From NCBI RefSeq assembly GCF_003315795.1, contig NZ_QMEY01000001.1, positions 744,001-808,000 of the forward strand: a stretch of DNA of 64,000 nt. Direction: 5' to 3'. This document shows, piece after piece, positions 60,242 to 64,000 of this stretch. The stretch comes from Spongiactinospora rosea. GTDB lineage: Bacteria > Actinomycetota > Actinomycetes > Streptosporangiales > Streptosporangiaceae. Each line of letters starts with the position of its first letter. Position 1 is the stretch's first letter. The notes beneath the pieces were generated by a model. It was given only the letters and a program-made list of their open reading frames with translations, ran no database searches and was not told where the DNA came from. The translations under genes were made by a program, and so were the position numbers.

Positions 60242-61107
60242 CGGTCCTCCCGGAAGATCTGCGACAGGTAGACGACGATGAACCCCGTGGAGATCACCAG
60301 GAGGATCACCGCGATGGCCGAGCCGAAGCCGATCCGCGCCGCCTCGCCCACGATGTTCTCGGTCACCAGCACCGACAGCAGTTCCAGGCCGTTGCGGCCC
60401 TTGTTGATCGCGTACACGATGTCGAACGCCCGCAGCGCCTCGATCACCGTGATCACCAGCACGATCACGTTGACCGGGCGCAGCGCCGGGAAGACGACCC
60501 TGAAGAACGTCTGCGTCTCGCTCGCCCCGTCGATGGCCGCGGCCTCCTTCAGCGCCGGATCGACGGACTTGAGCCCGGCCAGGTAGATGATCATCACGTA
60601 GCCGGTGTGCCGCCAGCCCGCGGCGAGCATGACCACCCAGAGATTGATCGAGGAGTCGCCCAGCCAGTCGGTGGTCAGCCCGGTCACCGCGTTGAGCACG
60701 CCGTAGTCGGCGGAGAAGACGAGCTGGGCGATGAACCCGACCACCGCCAGGGACAGCACGACCGGGAGGTACAGGGCGCTCTGGTACACCCGGGACAGGC
60801 GCAGTCGCCGGTCCAGCAGTACCGCGCACAGCAGCCCGAACGGCGTGGCGATCAGCGCGAGGAAGCCCAGCCAGAGCAGGTTGTTGCGGACGGCGGGCCA
60901 GAACGGCGGATACTCGCCCGCGAGGTCGGCGTAGTTGCCGCCGCCGACCCAGCGCGGCTGCCCGATGCCGTCCCAGTCGGTGCCGGACAGCACGATGGAG
61001 GCGAGCGCCGGACCCCAGATCAGCGCCAGTTCCAGGGCGATGGCCAGGCCCAGGCCCACCGCCACCACGGCCCGGTCCCCAGCGGAGTAGCGCCGTACGG
61101 GGGCCAT
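60238..61107 (-). CDS. Sugar ABC transporter permease (MalF type)
   Basis: A 289-residue membrane protein with about six helices and the EAA loop LKEAAAIDGASETQTFFRVV. It forms the channel with the downstream permease. Its ATG overlaps the binding-protein stop (ATGA). It ends SQIFREDR. Confidence 0.92.
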   Translation of the reverse strand: MAPVRRYSAGDRAVVAVGLGLAIALELALIWGPALASIVLSGTDWDGIGQPRWVGGGNYADLAGEYPPFWPAVRNNLLWLGFLALIATPFGLLCAVLLDRRLRLSRVYQSALYLPVVLSLAVVGFIAQLVFSADYGVLNAVTGLTTDWLGDSSINLWVVMLAAGWRHTGYVMIIYLAGLKSVDPALKEAAAIDGASETQTFFRVVFPALRPVNVIVLVITVIEALRAFDIVYAINKGRNGLELLSVLVTENIVGEAARIGFGSAIAVILLVISTGFIVVYLSQIFREDR

Positions 61108-62366
61108 CAGCGGAAGATGTTCGCCTTCTGCGCCTCGATGTCCCGCAGCAGGGCATCGATGTCGTCCGGGTGCCCGATGAACCGCTGCAACGCCGGGATC
61201 ATCACGGTCGAGGCGAAGTCGGGCCGGGTGTCGCGGTCCAGGAACTGCGCGATGTGCCGGGCGCCGGACACCAGCTCCGCCGCGCGCTGCTGCAGGGAGG
61301 TGTAGCCGCGGGTGTCGGCCTTGGCGCTGCACGCGAGCGTGCCGGGGTCGAGCTCGGTGGCGACGTTCTGGGAGGAGGCGGCGGCGAGGTGTTCGAGCAG
61401 CGCCTTGGCCCCGGTGACGTTGCGCGCCTTGGCGGAGATCATGTAGCCGTCGATGGGGGCGTCGATGGCGTCGGTGCCGTACTTCGGGTTGATCTCCGGG
61501 AAGGTGAAGAGGTCGAGGTCGTCCAGCTCGCCCGGGGGGAACTGCTGGGCGACGAACAGCCCCAGAAGGTACATCCCGGTCTGCCCGCGCGCCAGCGACT
61601 GCGCGGCCTCCTGCCAGGTGCGGCCGAGCGCGGCCGGCTGATGGTGGGCCAGCAGGCCGCGCCAGGTGTCGAGGACCGCCTTGACCCTGCGGTCGGTCCA
61701 GGACTCCTTGCCCGACATCAGCGAGATGTGGAAGTCGTAGCCGTTCAGGCGCATGTTGAGGATGTCGAAGGTGCCCATGGCGGGCCAGCCGTCCTTGTCG
61801 GCGAACCCGATCGGGATCAGCCCGTCGCGTTTCATCCGCCCGGCCAGCGCGGTCAGCTCGTCGAGCGTCGCCGGCGGCCGGTAGCCCCGGTCCGCCCACA
61901 CGCTCTTGCGGTAGAAGATCGCCCACGGGTAGTAGGTGAACGGCACGAAGTACTGTTTGCCGTCGGCCGCGGAGGACGCGGCCTTGAGCGCGGGCGTGTA
62001 GTCCTGGCCGATCCGCCGCCACACGTCGGAGACGTCGGTGGCCAGGCCCTGTTCGGCGAAGAACCGCATCCGGTAGCCGGAGAACCAGGTGAACACGTCG
62101 TCGGGCGTGCCGCGCAGGTAGCGGTTGATGTTCTCCTGGAACGTGTTGTGGTCGACCGTGTTGATCCGCACGCTCGCCCCGCCGAAGCCGTCGACCACCG
62201 TCTGCAGCGCCTTCTTGGGGATCGCGTCGGAGGCGTTGGAGCCGATGCTGACCGTACCCGCGCCCGAGCCGCCCGGTGGCCCGCCGCACCCGGCCAGCGC
62301 GGCGGGCACGCCGAAGGCCGCCGCGCCGAGCAGCGCCCCGCGGCGAGTGATCATCGGCTGGCCCAT
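61107..62366 (-). CDS. Sugar ABC transporter solute-binding lipoprotein
   Basis: A 419-residue extracellular binding protein. The N-terminus carries a twin-arginine-like TRRGALLG followed by the lipobox ALAGC. The mature domain includes GTPDDVFTWFSGYRMRFFAE and KQYFVPFTYYPWAIFYRKS. AAGGAG lies five bases before the ATG. It is divergent from a DasR-like GntR regulator across a dre-like site, the same arrangement as dasABC-dasR in Streptomyces. The ligand could be an amino sugar or oligosaccharide, which sequence alone does not settle. Confidence 0.92.
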   Translation of the reverse strand: MGQPMITRRGALLGAAAFGVPAALAGCGGPPGGSGAGTVSIGSNASDAIPKKALQTVVDGFGGASVRINTVDHNTFQENINRYLRGTPDDVFTWFSGYRMRFFAEQGLATDVSDVWRRIGQDYTPALKAASSAADGKQYFVPFTYYPWAIFYRKSVWADRGYRPPATLDELTALAGRMKRDGLIPIGFADKDGWPAMGTFDILNMRLNGYDFHISLMSGKESWTDRRVKAVLDTWRGLLAHHQPAALGRTWQEAAQSLARGQTGMYLLGLFVAQQFPPGELDDLDLFTFPEINPKYGTDAIDAPIDGYMISAKARNVTGAKALLEHLAAASSQNVATELDPGTLACSAKADTRGYTSLQQRAAELVSGARHIAQFLDRDTRPDFASTVMIPALQRFIGHPDDIDALLRDIEAQKANIFR

Positions 62367-62444
62367 CGCGGCTCCTTCGCCCCGGCACCCGTTGTCACGG
62401 AGAGCTGTTCCCCGGTAACGGATCGCTGATTCAAGGAATCTCCA

Positions 62445-62460
62445 AGTGGTATTGACCAAT
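62445..62460. promoter_or_regulatory. dre-like operator for the GntR/HutC regulator
   Basis: agtggtattgaccaat matches the DasR responsive element consensus (A[C/G]TGGTCTAGACCA[G/C]T) at about 13 of 16 positions, with the TGGT-N4-ACCA core intact. It lies between the ABC operon and the divergent regulator gene. Confidence 0.68.
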
Positions 62461-62513
62461 ATGCCGGATTGCTCCTACTGTGGGCGGTAGTGAACGCGAT
62501 GGAGGTGGCCGGG

Positions 62514-63239
62514 GTGTTGTCCGCCGAGGAGCCACAGGTGAAGACGAAGCGCGGTGCGGTGCGCATCGCGCTGCTGGCGATGCTCGACGCCATGCGGCCG
62601 GGCGACGCGCTGCCCCCCGAACGCGGCCTCGCCCAGGAACTCGGCGTCTCCCGCCCCACGCTGCGCGGCGTGATCGACCAGCTCGTGGCGGACGGACGGC
62701 TCCGCCGCAAGCAGGGCAGCGGCACCTTCGTGGCCGAGCCCAAGATCGCGGTGCCGCTCACCATCAGCTCGTTCACCGAGGACATGATCCGCAGAGGCAT
62801 GCGCCCGGGCGGCCGGCTGCTGTCCTTCCGGCGCGGGGCCGCGGGCCCCAAGATCGGGCGCAGACTGGCCGTCTCCCCGAGAGAAGAGGTATTCACCATT
62901 AGACGCCTGCGGCTCGCCGACGGCGCGCCCATGGCGATCGAGACCCTGTACGTCCCCGGCGACCTGCTCCCGCACCTGACCCGCGACGCGCTCGAAGGCC
63001 GCTCGTTCTACGAGCTGCTGCGCGAGCACGGCATCGTGATCGCCTCCGGCACCGAGACGATCGAGCCGACCGTCACCACCCGGGAGGAGTCAGAGGAGCT
63101 GGACGTGCCCGTGCACGCCCCCGCCTTCCTGTTCAAACGGCTGAGCCTCGGCGACGACGGCAAGGCCCTGGAATACGTCAGATCCATCTACCGCGGCGAT
63201 CGGTACCGAATCGAACTGGAACTCCGCCCGCCGCACTGA
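62514..63239 (+). CDS. GntR-family regulator with UTRA domain (DasR-like)
   Basis: A 241-residue HutC-subfamily regulator. The N-terminal winged helix is PPERGLAQELGVSRPTLRGV, with GRLRRKQGSGTFVAEPK. The C-terminal UTRA ligand domain includes RRLRLADGAPMAIETLYVP and EYVRSIYRGDRYRIEL, closely resembling DasR, the GlcNAc-6-phosphate/GlcN-6-phosphate sensor. The GTG at 62514 is chosen because GGAGGTG lies eight bases before it. An ATG at 62499 is an alternative. It probably controls the divergent importer and the PTS gene downstream. Confidence 0.87.
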   Translation: MLSAEEPQVKTKRGAVRIALLAMLDAMRPGDALPPERGLAQELGVSRPTLRGVIDQLVADGRLRRKQGSGTFVAEPKIAVPLTISSFTEDMIRRGMRPGGRLLSFRRGAAGPKIGRRLAVSPREEVFTIRRLRLADGAPMAIETLYVPGDLLPHLTRDALEGRSFYELLREHGIVIASGTETIEPTVTTREESEELDVPVHAPAFLFKRLSLGDDGKALEYVRSIYRGDRYRIELELRPPH

Positions 63240-63334
63240 ACCCCCATCGGCGATTCGGACGTGGCCCGCCACCCCCGATAGCGATGATCAGCAACATCCG
63301 TCTTCAGGTCACCAAGGACTGAGGTGGACCCACC

Positions 63335-64000
63335 GTGGACATCGTCAAGAACATTCTCACCTTCCTGGCCGACAACGTGTTCGGCCAGGTCCCCATTCTC
63401 ATCGGACTGATCACCTTGGCCGGGCTGCTGCTGCAGCGCAAACGGTTCGAGGACACGGTGGCGGGCGCACTGCGGGCCACGATCGGCGTGGTCATCCTGT
63501 TCATCGGCATCGAGGTCCTCACCGGCGGCCTCAGCAGCTTCCAGACCGTACTGGCCAGCGCGATGGGCACCACCCCGCCCAAGGCCGACCGGACCCTCGC
63601 CGACTTCCTCGGCACGCACGGCGGCACGGTCGCGCTGGTGATCACCGTGGCGTTCGCCGCCCACGTGGTGAACGTGCGGCTGTTCCCGGCCGCCCGCTAC
63701 CTCTACCTCACCGGGCACCTGATGTTCTGGGTCAGCGCGGTGACCGTGGCCTCGCTGGTGACGATCGCGCCGGACGCCGACCAGCTCACGCTGGTGCTGT
63801 GCGGGGCGGGGTTCGTGGCCGCGTACTTCACGCTGCAACCCCTGTGGATGCGCCCGCTCATGCTGCGGGTGATGCCCGACGACAAGTTCGGGTACGCGCA
63901 CACCAGCTCACTGACCGCGCTGCTCACCGGCTACGTCGCCCGGCCGTTCGGGAGCCGCGAGAAGCACGACACCGAGAAGCTGAAGCTGCCCCGCCAGCTC
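63335..64000 (+). CDS. PTS EIIC component, ascorbate (UlaA/SgaT)-like, truncated at window edge
   Basis: The first 222 residues of a membrane protein that runs off the right end with no stop. It starts VDIVKNILTFLADNVFGQVP, has several hydrophobic helices and contains RYLYLTGHLMFW and KHDTEKLKLPRQL. These correspond to conserved stretches of the UlaA family, the ascorbate permease of the phosphotransferase system, such as LTGHIMF and the LKLPGWL-like region. The GTG start follows GAGGTGG. The substrate need not be ascorbate. Downstream IIB/IIA genes would be expected beyond the window. Confidence 0.82.
   Translation, partial: MDIVKNILTFLADNVFGQVPILIGLITLAGLLLQRKRFEDTVAGALRATIGVVILFIGIEVLTGGLSSFQTVLASAMGTTPPKADRTLADFLGTHGGTVALVITVAFAAHVVNVRLFPAARYLYLTGHLMFWVSAVTVASLVTIAPDADQLTLVLCGAGFVAAYFTLQPLWMRPLMLRVMPDDKFGYAHTSSLTALLTGYVARPFGSREKHDTEKLKLPRQL

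Overview
The window is very GC-rich (roughly 70% or more by eye), with dense genes, many GTG starts and 4-base start/stop overlaps. It carries lsr2, two mycothiol-type enzymes (a DinB/MDMPI-like protein and an MshB/Mca-like amidase), a DUF5753 (WhiJ-like) regulator, a DUF574 methyltransferase, an anti-sigma-type ATPase pair and rare TTA codons. Together these indicate a chromosomal segment of a filamentous actinomycete. A Streptosporangiales-like host (Nonomuraea, Streptosporangium and relatives) fits, but the genus is an inference. I see no rRNA, tRNA, insertion sequence, prophage or CRISPR array.

Layout. 1-12.7 kb: metabolic and housekeeping genes (methylmalonate-semialdehyde dehydrogenase cut by the left edge, IclR regulator, purC, a P450-TetR operon behind a 32-bp palindrome, uppP, a secreted M28 peptidase, PspC, lipB, a PfpI protein). 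12.9-22.3 kb: one tightly packed seven-gene operon built around a PknG-type kinase. It adds a PP2C phosphatase, a VWA protein, an FHA protein, a four-helix membrane protein (GlnX-like) and a solute-binding lipoprotein (GlnH-like). This is the mycobacterial GlnH-GlnX-PknG amino-acid-sensing relay, here with its presumed phosphatase and phospho-reader encoded in the same operon.

22.3-27.7 kb: small enzymes with local regulators (HxlR, WYL). 27.8-35.1 kb: a LacI-controlled sugar regulon with two matching operators, a KpsF-like isomerase without CBS domains, a PfkB kinase, a sugar ABC importer and a cytoplasmic GH172/DUF2961 glycosidase. I propose that this is a catabolic route for D-arabinose (or fructofuranose) glycosides. 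35.3-37.5 kb: DUF4956-VTC-SDR operon. 37.7-39 kb: an alternative ClpP pair. 39-53 kb: amidohydrolase, lsr2, methyltransferases, MerR-thioredoxin, secreted phospholipase A2, proline iminopeptidase, a SigJ-like ECF factor with a divergent NAD(P)-binding protein, cupin and MarR.

53.1-57.2 kb: an accessory patch with lower GC. It holds a frameshifted TPR gene, a probable toxin-antitoxin pair with its own operator, a WhiJ-like regulator and an orphan anti-sigma-type ATPase. 57.2-59.4 kb: a FAD monooxygenase divergent from a TetR-family repressor across paired operators. 59.4-64 kb: a sugar ABC importer divergent from a DasR-like GntR regulator across a dre-like site, then a PTS IIC (UlaA-like) gene cut by the right edge.
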